This document shows positions 1 to 6,833 of a DNA stretch of 9,119 nucleotides, piece by piece; the first letter of the stretch is position 1; each line of letters starts with the position of its first letter. Under the pieces are notes generated by a model that did not search any database, was not told where the DNA came from, and saw only the letters and a program-made list of their open reading frames with translations. Made by a program: the position numbers and the translations under genes. Origin of the DNA: Cytophagales bacterium (GTDB lineage Bacteria; Bacteroidota; Bacteroidia; Cytophagales; Cyclobacteriaceae); contig JAJCYL010000245.1 in the NCBI GenBank assembly GCA_029262955.1, positions 1 through 9,119 on the forward strand, written 5' to 3'.

Positions 1-1242
1 TCCGGACAGTTCCATCTTCTCCGTCAGGCGGTAATGAAGTGCAGTATTTATTTTAATACTCTCGGTTTCGTTATTGACGAAACTGCCTTCTGAAAATCCC
101 ATTGGCGTAAAGGCTCCAGCTGCTCCATCGGGCAATAGTGATCGCACCGCTAATAGTGAGGCTGCCGTAGCTTGTGCCTCGGGGGTAGCATCAGGTGCAT
201 TTCCGGCAGCAATACCCGCGTCCGCAACAAATCCAACACTGACCGCAGGATCACCATAAATGCTTACACCATTAAATACGCGATTATTCGCCCTGTTTCC
301 AAGATCTCTTTCTATATCGGTTTGATCTCTGTAGTCCTGGGCTACAAAGTCCTGCGTATTCAGGTATGAACCACTTACCTTAAAGGCGAATTTATTGTTG
401 AACGACTTGGCGTAACGTAATGCAAACTCTTTGTAGGGTTCGGAACCTTCAATGTTACTTCCGTCAATGTCTTTTGAATCGACTTTTACGATTCCACCTC
501 GGGCCATTGCGCTTAGTCCCTGGTACTCAAAAGGGCTTTTGCTTTTCATCAGGAGAATTCCATTCAATGCATTTGGACCATATAAGGCTGATGCAGCACC
601 AGGAATCAATTCGGCGCTTTCTATGTCAATATCAGAAATGCCCACTATGTTACCGGCAGAAAAGTTCAAACCAGGGGCCTGGTTGTCTATGCCATCTATC
701 AGGTGAACAAACCTGGTATTGCCATTACTGGCAAAACCGCGGGCATTGACAGTTTTATGAGTCAGACTCTGTGCACTTAAATCAACCCCCTTCATATTGG
801 CGATCGCATCATAAAATGATGGGGAAGGTGTTTCTCTTATGGCTAGAATGTCCATCTTTTCAATGGATACTGGCGATTGGAGAATGCTTTCCTCAACTCT
901 TGAAGCGGAGATCACAATTTCTTGTCCCATTATGCTGGTTGAAGTTAGGCTCAAATCGAGCCCTGAAACGTTGGTGTCTGTGATCTCAATTTCCTGGCTT
1001 TGGTAGCCAACATAAGAGATAACAAGGTTAAACGGAGGTGCGGTAGCTGTATTTAGACTAAAATTACCGGAAATGTCGGTAATAGTTCCAGTTACTGTGC
1101 CCTTCACAACAATATTAACCCCGGCAAGTTCTTCATCATTTTCAGCATCTTTAACACTGCCGGAAATTGTTGTTTGAGCCAGCCCTGTTCCAACTAAGGC
1201 CAAAGATGCTATCAACGATAACGTGGTAAACAATTTCTTCAT
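1..1242 (-). CDS. TonB-dependent outer-membrane receptor, N-terminal part (C-terminus beyond left edge)
   Basis: The minus-strand frame is open from an ATG at 1240-1242 to the left edge: 414 codons and no stop, so the beta-barrel is cut off. Residues 1-22 form a signal peptide (MKK start, hydrophobic core, cleavage probably after GLA). Residues 25-105 are a carboxypeptidase-D-regulatory-like beta-sandwich (ISGSVKDAEND, DISGNFSL, ISYVGYQSQEI). Residues 106-115 (GQEIVISASR) resemble the Bacteroidota TonB-box/linker region. Residues 118-236 are the plug domain, with NARGF at 166-170, DGID at 183-186 and the plug-ending ELIPGAASALYG at 211-222. Barrel strands begin after about 240. Family members import large or scarce substrates across the outer membrane using TonB-ExbBD energy. 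The substrate cannot be read here, and no SusD-like partner is visible. It follows gldC on the same strand after a 143-base gap, so it probably has its own promoter. Confidence 0.93.
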   Translation of the reverse strand, partial: MKKLFTTLSLIASLALVGTGLAQTTISGSVKDAENDEELAGVNIVVKGTVTGTITDISGNFSLNTATAPPFNLVISYVGYQSQEIEITDTNVSGLDLSLTSTSIMGQEIVISASRVEESILQSPVSIEKMDILAIRETPSPSFYDAIANMKGVDLSAQSLTHKTVNARGFASNGNTRFVHLIDGIDNQAPGLNFSAGNIVGISDIDIESAELIPGAASALYGPNALNGILLMKSKSPFEYQGLSAMARGGIVKVDSKDIDGSNIEGSEPYKEFALRYAKSFNNKFAFKVSGSYLNTQDFVAQDYRDQTDIERDLGNRANNRVFNGVSIYGDPAVSVGFVADAGIAAGNAPDATPEAQATAASLLAVRSLLPDGAAGAFTPMGFSEGSFVNNETESIKINTALHYRLTEKMELSG

Positions 1243-1296
1243 AGTCAATGGAGTTTTAAATTTTCTTAAAATACTAAGGTCTTATTTAAAGAAATC

Positions 1297-1326
1297 GAAA
1301 AATACAATTAAGAAACTGCTCTCAAT
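1297..1326 (-). promoter_or_regulatory. Possible Bacteroidota-type promoter for the TonB-dependent receptor
   Basis: On the minus strand, ATTG (complement of 1323-1326) is followed after 18 bases by TATTTTTC (complement of 1297-1304). The Bacteroidota primary-sigma consensus is roughly TTTG, about 19 bases, then TAnnTTTG, so the -7 box matches 7 of 8 positions and the -33 core TTG is present. The leader would be about 50 bases. Promoter calls in AT-rich DNA are weak, and no conserved terminator was found between gldC and this site. Confidence 0.3.
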
Positions 1327-1385
1327 TTAGAAATTTTTAATCAAAATAGTAGGCATGCATAACAAATATTTGCCTGTGGATTATA

Positions 1386-1715
1386 TCAGGACTGTTTTTT
1401 GAGATATTCCGCTAATTTTTCGGCAAGGGCATTTGTCTCCGATGCCATAAACTCATCACCGGTAGAATTCAATATACTTTGGCTAAACCCTCCCAGACAG
1501 TCGATATAGAATTTTTTCATGTCATCAATGGGCATGTCCTTTGTCCAAAGGTCAATTCGCATAGTATTCTTCTGAACAGGATCCCAAAGAGACAGACTAA
1601 TTGACTTGGTTGGTTCCAAACCCGGAGTGTCTTTGTCTGTGGCCTCCCAAAGAATCTCTTCTGGCACGTTATCTTCGTCCAGGTTAATGTTAAAGTTTAT
1701 GGATGATTTTTTCAT
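1386..1715 (-). CDS. gldC: Gliding motility protein GldC
   Basis: A 109-residue soluble protein without signal peptide or membrane segment, close to the usual length of GldC (about 110 residues). Recognisable family features are the N-terminal INFNINLDED strand followed by VPEEILWEATD (residues 6-27), ISLSLWDP near 39-46, and the highly characteristic MRIDLWTKDMPIDDMKKF stretch near 52-69, then a helical C-terminus ending in a lysine-rich tail. GldC is a cytoplasmic accessory factor associated with Bacteroidota gliding and type IX secretion. Its biochemical role is unclear, and in Flavobacterium its loss only partly impairs motility. It is usually found next to gldB, but here the upstream neighbour is a divergent regulator and the downstream one a receptor, so it seems to be transcribed alone. 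ATG start at 1713-1715; there is no clear Shine-Dalgarno. Confidence 0.9.
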   Translation of the reverse strand: MKKSSINFNINLDEDNVPEEILWEATDKDTPGLEPTKSISLSLWDPVQKNTMRIDLWTKDMPIDDMKKFYIDCLGGFSQSILNSTGDEFMASETNALAEKLAEYLKKQS

Positions 1716-1784
1716 ATATAGTTTTAATCAGTAGCGAAGCTAAAGGTTGGGAAAAAATAGAAAAAATTTAATTTCTAAACCTAC

Positions 1785-1802
1785 GAAACCTTCGAGGGTT
1801 TC
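1785..1802. repeat. Short inverted repeat in the 201-base divergent intergenic region (1716-1916)
   Basis: GAAACC (1785-1790) and GGTTTC (1797-1802) pair perfectly; with a T-G pair at 1791/1796 the stem is 7 bp around a TCGA loop. No T-run follows on either strand, so a terminator is unlikely. It sits between the divergent starts of gldC and the XRE regulator. It could be an operator or a copy of a small dispersed palindrome of the AAACCnnCGAAGGTTT kind found between genes in Bacteroidota. Apart from this I see only AT-rich sequence and TAGTTTCG at 1904-1911, a 7 of 8 match to the -7 box directly upstream of the regulator but without a correctly spaced -33 element. Confidence 0.3.
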
Positions 1803-1916
1803 ATCAGAAAGGAGCAGTTGTAGATTAGAGATGCTCACTTGCGTCGAATAAAGCCTTGAAGGTTAGTCTGCATAGTTGAAAGTGCGCTTTAAAGAATCTT
1901 TTGTAGTTTCGATGTA

Positions 1917-3407
1917 ATGGCAAAGCATGAAGAGATAAACAAGCGTTTGATCTTTGGTTTGAAACTCAAACAAGCAAGATCAAACAAAGGCTACTCACTT
2001 GCTGAATTGTCAGGAAGAACAAGTGTTTCAATCTCTTTTCTTAATGAAATTGAAAAAGGGAAAAAATATCCTAAACATGATAAAATAACCTCAATAGCCT
2101 CTGCACTTGAAGTTAGTACGGAGTGGATGTTAACCAGTGAATTGGATAAAAAACTTTCACCAATTGCTGAATTAATCCAGTCGAACATATTGCATGAGTT
2201 ACCCTTGGATATGTTTGGCTTAAAGGTTGGGGACTTATTGGAACTTCTTTCGAATGCTCCGACTAAGTTGAATGCTTTCATTGGGAGCTTGATAGAAGTA
2301 ACTAAGAACTATGACCTCGGGGTTGAAACATTTTACTTCGCAGTGATGAGATCCTATCAGGAAATTCATGAAAATTATTTTGAAGATCTTGAAATTGATG
2401 CCGAGAAGTTTGCTGATCAATATCAACTCAATGGACGAAAAATACCCACCGAATCTTTGGTGCAGATTCTCAAAGAGGAGTTTAATTACTCTATTGTTGA
2501 AGATGGTTTTTCGGGTACCCCTGAGCTCAAGAATATTCGCTCCTATATGGTACCAAAAGGTAAGAAAAGGAAGTTATTCTTAAACAGATATTTAAGTGAC
2601 AGACAGAAGGCTTTTATCTTAGGTAAAGAACTTGGTTATTGCTTCCTTCGACTTGATGACAGGCCATTTACTTCTACCTGGGTGGAGGTAACATCTTTTG
2701 ACCAGGTAATAAACAACTTCAAAGCATCCTACTTTTCATCTGCATTATTGATTAATCGTAAGAATTTTTTGGATGACATGGACGATTTCCTGAGTGCCAG
2801 TACCTGGAGGGGTGAGATCCTTGTTGATACTATGGAGAAGTACAATGCTACTGCTGAAATGATCATGCAGCGGTTGACTAACCTTTTGCCCAAATATTAT
2901 GGGATTAAAAGCATGTTCTTTTTGCGATTCAACCACGAACCGGAAACAGATCATTATGAACTTACAAAAGAACTTCATCTAGCCAGGAATCAGAGTATAC
3001 AGGGTACGCTCCTCAGAGAACATCACTGTAGAAGATGGATGGCGTTTTCAATATTGACTCAGCTTGCGGAGATGATGAAAAAAGGTTATGAACGCCGTGA
3101 AATTGGTGGAGCACAGCGAATTAAAGTGCTTGATTCCGGAAACGAATATTTGACTTTGAATCTTGCCCGACCAAATCTGCCTACCAAGGGAGTGAATAGC
3201 AGTATGACCTTAGGCCTCCTGATTGACGATCAATTAAGGGAAAAAGTGAAGTTTGTAGATGACAAAGCCATAGGCATCAAACTCGTAAATGAAACCTGTG
3301 AACGTTGTAGTGCAAGGAATTGCAAAATGAGGGTGGCGCCGCCTCGAGTCTGGCAGTTTAATCAGAACCTCGAGTTGATGAAGCTGGCCCTTAAGGGTTT
3401 GCAATGA
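1917..3407 (+). CDS. XRE-family regulator with degenerate DUF955 core and C-terminal Cys cluster (ScfR/PrpR/RamB-like)
   Basis: A 496-residue cytoplasmic DNA-binding protein. Residues 11-73 form an XRE helix-turn-helix (LKLKQARSNKGYSLAEL, then SISFLNEIEKGKKYPK as recognition helix and turn). Residues about 165-310 match the IrrE/DUF955 fold, but the zinc-peptidase HExxH is KELGY at 237-241 and the later glutamate-containing helix reads NNFKASYFSSALL, so no zinc site remains. Residues about 310-480 match the DUF2083-type ligand domain and end with CERCSARNC (Cys461, Cys464, Cys469) followed by a basic-proline segment. This layout is that of the short-chain fatty acyl-CoA-responsive regulators (mycobacterial PrpR and RamB), which control propionate and glyoxylate metabolism. 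The ligand here is inferred, and no such metabolic gene is adjacent. ATG at 1917 is the only good start: an ATG at 1912 meets TAA at once. Divergent from gldC; its end overlaps the convergent transporter. Confidence 0.85.
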   Translation: MAKHEEINKRLIFGLKLKQARSNKGYSLAELSGRTSVSISFLNEIEKGKKYPKHDKITSIASALEVSTEWMLTSELDKKLSPIAELIQSNILHELPLDMFGLKVGDLLELLSNAPTKLNAFIGSLIEVTKNYDLGVETFYFAVMRSYQEIHENYFEDLEIDAEKFADQYQLNGRKIPTESLVQILKEEFNYSIVEDGFSGTPELKNIRSYMVPKGKKRKLFLNRYLSDRQKAFILGKELGYCFLRLDDRPFTSTWVEVTSFDQVINNFKASYFSSALLINRKNFLDDMDDFLSASTWRGEILVDTMEKYNATAEMIMQRLTNLLPKYYGIKSMFFLRFNHEPETDHYELTKELHLARNQSIQGTLLREHHCRRWMAFSILTQLAEMMKKGYERREIGGAQRIKVLDSGNEYLTLNLARPNLPTKGVNSSMTLGLLIDDQLREKVKFVDDKAIGIKLVNETCERCSARNCKMRVAPPRVWQFNQNLELMKLALKGLQ

Positions 3408-4389
3408 CGTCATCTTCAATGGGTCGATTCTTCCACCAACTCGCTAATAATGAGCCCGAAATATTCATAACTGGTCCAAAAATGACTGCGGGTAGCCCCA
3501 TTGTTGCTATTTTTCCTAATTCAACTGCAATGCCAGACGCCAGACCACTGTTTTGCATGCCAACTTCAAATGAAATAGTTCTGCATACTTTTTCATCCAT
3601 CCCTGCTAATTTGCACAACCAGTAGCCAGCTAGGTAGCCGAGTCCATTATGAAGCGCTGTAGCTATAACTAAAACGAAACCAATCTCCAATAGATATTGC
3701 TGTCCCGCTGCCATGATAATAGCGATGATAATAACAATTCCAACCATTGAAACTGAGGGCATTAATTCATCTAACCAGGACATTTTTCCTCTTATGTAGT
3801 GATTGTATAATAACCCGCCAGCGGTTGGTAGAATGACGATCTTGGAAATACTCCATAGCATATCCAGGTAATTGAATGAAATATATTGATCAGCAAAGAT
3901 TTTCATCAATAGGGGTGTTAATAGCGGCGAAAGTATAGTCGCTATGGCGGTTAAGGTGATTGACAGTGCAACATCTGCTCTTGCAATAAATGCCATAACA
4001 TTTGAGGCCAGGCCACTGGGTGAGCAACCCACAAGTATGAGGCCTGCTGCAATTTCTATCGGCAATGAGAAAATATTGACTAAGACAAACCCAACAATTG
4101 GCATGATGGTGAACTGGCAGATCATGCCTACAATAACAGGGATGGGCATTGTTATTACACGACTAAAGTCCTTCAAACTTAGGGTTGAAGCCATACCAAA
4201 CATGATCACAATTATCAAGGGTATGATAAGGTTACTGAGCTCAAAACCCCCGATTTCTTTGAAATAAGTTGGATAGTAATTGGAAGAGACAGCAGCGGCA
4301 ATCACCCAAATGGTGAAGGAGTAGGTTCTAAGTGTTTTGTGCCAGCTAAAAAATATGGCAATAGCAATGCACAATAGCGAGATTAGCAT
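3391..4389 (-). CDS. Bile acid:sodium symporter (BASS) family transporter
   Basis: A 332-residue, very hydrophobic inner-membrane protein with about ten predicted transmembrane segments. Diagnostic BASS motifs are GCSPSGLASN at 121-130, the discontinuous-helix motif before a long LSITLTAIATILSPLLTP helix, and FEVGMQNSGLA at 274-284, which carries Glu275 and Gln279 at the positions that bind sodium in ASBT-fold structures. The family couples sodium to uptake of organic anions such as bile acids, pyruvate, pantothenate or sulfur compounds. Bacterial substrates are mostly unknown, and none can be assigned here. An in-frame TAG at 4411-4413 limits the start to the ATG at 4387-4389. It lies 35 bases after the sigma factor gene on the same strand and is probably co-transcribed with it. 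Its last 17 bases overlap the convergent XRE regulator. Confidence 0.9.
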   Translation of the reverse strand: MLISLLCIAIAIFFSWHKTLRTYSFTIWVIAAAVSSNYYPTYFKEIGGFELSNLIIPLIIVIMFGMASTLSLKDFSRVITMPIPVIVGMICQFTIMPIVGFVLVNIFSLPIEIAAGLILVGCSPSGLASNVMAFIARADVALSITLTAIATILSPLLTPLLMKIFADQYISFNYLDMLWSISKIVILPTAGGLLYNHYIRGKMSWLDELMPSVSMVGIVIIIAIIMAAGQQYLLEIGFVLVIATALHNGLGYLAGYWLCKLAGMDEKVCRTISFEVGMQNSGLASGIAVELGKIATMGLPAVIFGPVMNISGSLLASWWKNRPIEDDVIANP

Positions 4390-4424
4390 GCCGGAATTTA
4401 CATACTCAAACTACATATTCCTGA

Positions 4425-5033
4425 TCAAATGTGCTGACGTTTTTCTTTGACCAAATCATACATTAACTCCCTGGCTCTATGCAATTGGGCTTTAACTGTT
4501 CCAAGGGGTGCTTCTATTTCGGTTGCAATCTCCTCATAGGAAAGCTCATCGAAATACCGAAGTCTTACAAGTCGTTGATATTTGGCAGGTAACTTATCGA
4601 CGAACATTCTCACTAACTCTATTTTCTGAGTTTTAATGGTCTCCTCGTCTGGGGTTAGGTTCTTGTCTTCGACGTCAATGGTAACAGCATCACCGCTATC
4701 ATCACTATAGGACGTATTGAGGCTATAAGTCTCTAATTTCTTTTTCCTTATAAAATCAATGGTATTGTTCGTGGCAATTCTGAACAACCATGTACTGAAC
4801 GTAAAATCTTTTTTGAATTTATGGAGGTTCTTAAAAGCTTTGGCAAAAGCTTCGATTGTAAGATCCTCGGCATCGTCGACATTGCGAACCATTTTTAGAA
4901 TCATATGGTAAACCGGTTTTTTATACCGTTCCATTAATTCTGCGAAAGCTTTTTCACTGCCTTCGTTCGTCGCTTTGTCAATCAGGCCAAAGTCTTTTAG
5001 TGCCTTATCTGAGAACTGCTTGTTTAGCTCCAT
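4425..5033 (-). CDS. ECF-type RNA polymerase sigma factor
   Basis: A 202-residue sigma-70 family protein of the two-domain ECF kind. Sigma region 2 covers about residues 27-98, with RNVDDAEDLTIEAFAKAF (core binding) and TFSTWLFRIATNNTIDFIRKKK (-10 recognition). A divergent acidic linker follows (about 100-135). Region 4 covers about 140-195, with LPAKYQRLVRLRYFDELSYEEIA and the helix-turn-helix GTVKAQLHRAREL that reads the -35 side. It directs core polymerase to a regulon not visible here. The ATG overlaps the end of the upstream glycosyltransferase by 10 bases, a layout that favours translational coupling. No anti-sigma gene (membrane protein with zinc-finger or FecR-like domain) follows; the next gene is a transporter. 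The N-terminal 25 residues are a small extension before region 2. Confidence 0.93.
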   Translation of the reverse strand: MELNKQFSDKALKDFGLIDKATNEGSEKAFAELMERYKKPVYHMILKMVRNVDDAEDLTIEAFAKAFKNLHKFKKDFTFSTWLFRIATNNTIDFIRKKKLETYSLNTSYSDDSGDAVTIDVEDKNLTPDEETIKTQKIELVRMFVDKLPAKYQRLVRLRYFDELSYEEIATEIEAPLGTVKAQLHRARELMYDLVKEKRQHI

Positions 5034-6130
5034 TTAATTTTTTTCGATAATAATGCTGGTACACTTAATAACGGAAGAAGTACCGCGAATATTAAATCAA
5101 TTACTGGTAGAACAATTAAAGGAAATTTACCGGACAACTTTTTCGCTCCTAGTCCGAGTACGATTGTTTGTAAAACCAATCTAAATCCAAACCCACCAAA
5201 TGTTACATACGGATTAACGCTCAGAAGGGATAAAGTTACAAAACATATCCAAAATAAAATTTGACTGGTTGAAAAGAGAGTTAGTCTGATTTTATCGAAC
5301 AATTTGTAGCTTCTACCCACCGACAAATGACGTTTTTTCTGTGTGAAGTAGGACTTCCAACTACTTTTTGGTACTGAATCCACTATAGAATCAGGGGAAA
5401 TGCAAATTTTCGAATTATTACGATTTGCATATTTGTTTACAAAGAGATCGTCATCACCACCGACAATATGTTGTATACCAGAGAAGCCATTTTGGGTGAG
5501 GAAAAAGGACTTTCGATAGGAAAGATTACGACCAACTGCCATGTAGGGTACTCCCCATAATGTCGCAGAAAGGTAATGTATTCCGGTAAGTAGTGTTTCA
5601 AATTGAATTAATAGATTGAGGAGGGACCACTTAAAATTATAAGGAGAATAGCCAATAACGAACTGAGTTTCAGTGTTATACTCTTTAGATATGGTCGATG
5701 CCCAATTCAGAGACCTGGGTCGACAGTCTGCATCGGTTAAGAGTAGGAGGTCATTTTTAGCAGCCTTTATTCCCAATAACAAGGCATATTTCTTTGAATT
5801 CATGTGATCAGGTACCTCATCGATACGAACGAGTTTGACCTTGTCTGATTCTGCCTGTAGGTTAAAAAGGTACTCATAAGTGGAGTCAACGGATCTGTCA
5901 TCAACTACAATAAGTTCGTAATTAGGATGGTCCTGTTGCAGTAGCAAGGGCACAAGCTCCTTAAGATTCTCTTCTTCATTCCTGGCACAAACAATGATTG
6001 AAATCGCCTCTGGTGATTTGTCGTCTGATTTTGAATTATAAAAAATCAATCTTAGAAAACTAAGCCAGTAAAAAACCTGGATAGAAAGGCAGGTTAAGAA
6101 GATGGATAAGACAATAAAGAGGAAGCTCAT
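5024..6130 (-). CDS. Membrane-anchored family 2 glycosyltransferase
   Basis: A 368-residue inner-membrane protein from the ATG at 6128-6130. Residues 1-25 form an N-terminal transmembrane helix. The GT-A catalytic domain shows IIVCARNEEENL (about 45-56), VVDDRSVDST (75-84), the metal-binding DAD at 133-135 in LLLTDADCRP, the acceptor-site GGDDD at 224-228, and QKKRH at 264-268, equivalent to the QxxRW motif of processive family 2 enzymes. Three hydrophobic segments close the protein (about 285-304, 311-330, 337-362). Such enzymes transfer a sugar from a nucleotide donor to a lipid or growing polysaccharide on the cytoplasmic face; donor and product cannot be predicted. A TTG 14 codons upstream would add a polar stretch before the first membrane helix, so I prefer the ATG. 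It is the first gene of the probable unit with the sigma factor and transporter. Confidence 0.9.
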   Translation of the reverse strand: MSFLFIVLSIFLTCLSIQVFYWLSFLRLIFYNSKSDDKSPEAISIIVCARNEEENLKELVPLLLQQDHPNYELIVVDDRSVDSTYEYLFNLQAESDKVKLVRIDEVPDHMNSKKYALLLGIKAAKNDLLLLTDADCRPRSLNWASTISKEYNTETQFVIGYSPYNFKWSLLNLLIQFETLLTGIHYLSATLWGVPYMAVGRNLSYRKSFFLTQNGFSGIQHIVGGDDDLFVNKYANRNNSKICISPDSIVDSVPKSSWKSYFTQKKRHLSVGRSYKLFDKIRLTLFSTSQILFWICFVTLSLLSVNPYVTFGGFGFRLVLQTIVLGLGAKKLSGKFPLIVLPVIDLIFAVLLPLLSVPALLSKKIKWS

Positions 6131-6153
6131 GGCTGGTTGACAAATAGAGGTTG

Positions 6154-6161
6154 CAAAGATA
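6154..6161 (-). promoter_or_regulatory. Possible promoter -7 element for the glycosyltransferase-sigma-transporter unit
   Basis: The minus strand reads TATCTTTG, a perfect match to the Bacteroidota -7 consensus TAnnTTTG, 23 bases before the glycosyltransferase ATG. No TTTG lies about 19 bases upstream; the nearest TTG-type element is only 8 bases away. The element is therefore incomplete. If used, it would separate this unit from the membrane-protein gene ending at 6216. Confidence 0.3.
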
Positions 6162-6215
6162 TAAGCGGACAAAAACTTATGTACTTTAATTGGACATTTC
6201 TCGCCTAGGGTGAGT

Positions 6216-6713
6216 TTATAATTGGGTTTGCACTCCCAGGGCTTTCTCGTAAAAATGATGAAGAGTGAACATTTGTTGGGCTCCCAACTTTTGTCCGGAT
6301 TGAGCGGTTAGATAAAGTCCAATGCCAAAAGCACCTAAAATTATCAACCCCCAGAGACTACTGGGATCTTTATTTAGCATCCATTGTGAGGTGCCATATA
6401 CAAGTACAAATAATAACAGGATTCCTACAACTGCGTATCCAAGGGTGAAAATACTCCACACAGAGGGCTTGGGTCCATAGAACCCGCGAATAAGTGTCTG
6501 ATTGCTGCTGAGCTTTTCCAGGGAAATATTCAACTGAGGAGTCCAGAAATGTTGCTCATTTTCTGGAATCCTGAGGGTAATCGTTTCTAGTACCATCAAT
6601 CCTTTACATGGGCAATCATCTTTTGCCAATTCTTCTTTTATCCTGTCGCGAATTTCATCAGGTGTTCCTTCAGCAATTTGTCGGAATCTTGGCCTTATAC
6701 GTAAACTGGTCAT
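6216..6713 (-). CDS. Conserved-looking two-helix membrane protein of unknown function
   Basis: A 165-residue protein that I cannot assign to a characterised family. Residues 1-80 are soluble and mixed alpha/beta, with the stretches RFRQIAEGTPDEIRDRI (9-25), a Cys-Pro-Cys at 34-36, LRIPENEQHFWTPQL (47-61) and LIRGFYGPKPSVW (74-86). Two transmembrane helices follow at about 87-108 and 119-137, and a short amphipathic tail (QMFTLHHFYEKALG) closes the protein. The motif-rich soluble part looks like conserved Bacteroidota hypothetical proteins I have seen, but I cannot name a domain. There is no signal peptide, so the N-terminal domain is probably cytoplasmic. ATG start at 6711-6713. It is on the same strand as the downstream glycosyltransferase, 85 bases away, and divergent from the SpeD-like gene. 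Confidence 0.8.
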   Translation of the reverse strand: MTSLRIRPRFRQIAEGTPDEIRDRIKEELAKDDCPCKGLMVLETITLRIPENEQHFWTPQLNISLEKLSSNQTLIRGFYGPKPSVWSIFTLGYAVVGILLLFVLVYGTSQWMLNKDPSSLWGLIILGAFGIGLYLTAQSGQKLGAQQMFTLHHFYEKALGVQTQL

Positions 6714-6833
6714 GGTTTATATATTCTGTCAAATACAGGACTTAATCTGACTTTTTTTATGGATAAATTTTAATCGTTCAAATAAGATAGGATACTTTCG
6801 ACAAAGAATGGATGATTTTCGTTATTTACTATT

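Noticed and set aside
74..983. Several plus-strand open frames of 60-110 codons
   Set aside because: They are antisense to the continuous TonB-dependent receptor frame and show no domain-like composition.
1363..1372. Palindrome CAAATATTTG between gldC and the receptor
   Set aside because: AT-only core without loop or T-run; expected by chance in DNA this AT-rich.
1991..2426. Two minus-strand open frames opposite the XRE regulator
   Set aside because: Shadows of the well-supported plus-strand regulator.
6131..6172. TTG start adding 14 residues to the glycosyltransferase
   Set aside because: It would place a polar, non-conserved stretch before the membrane anchor, and it overlaps the best -7 element; the ATG at 6130 is better.
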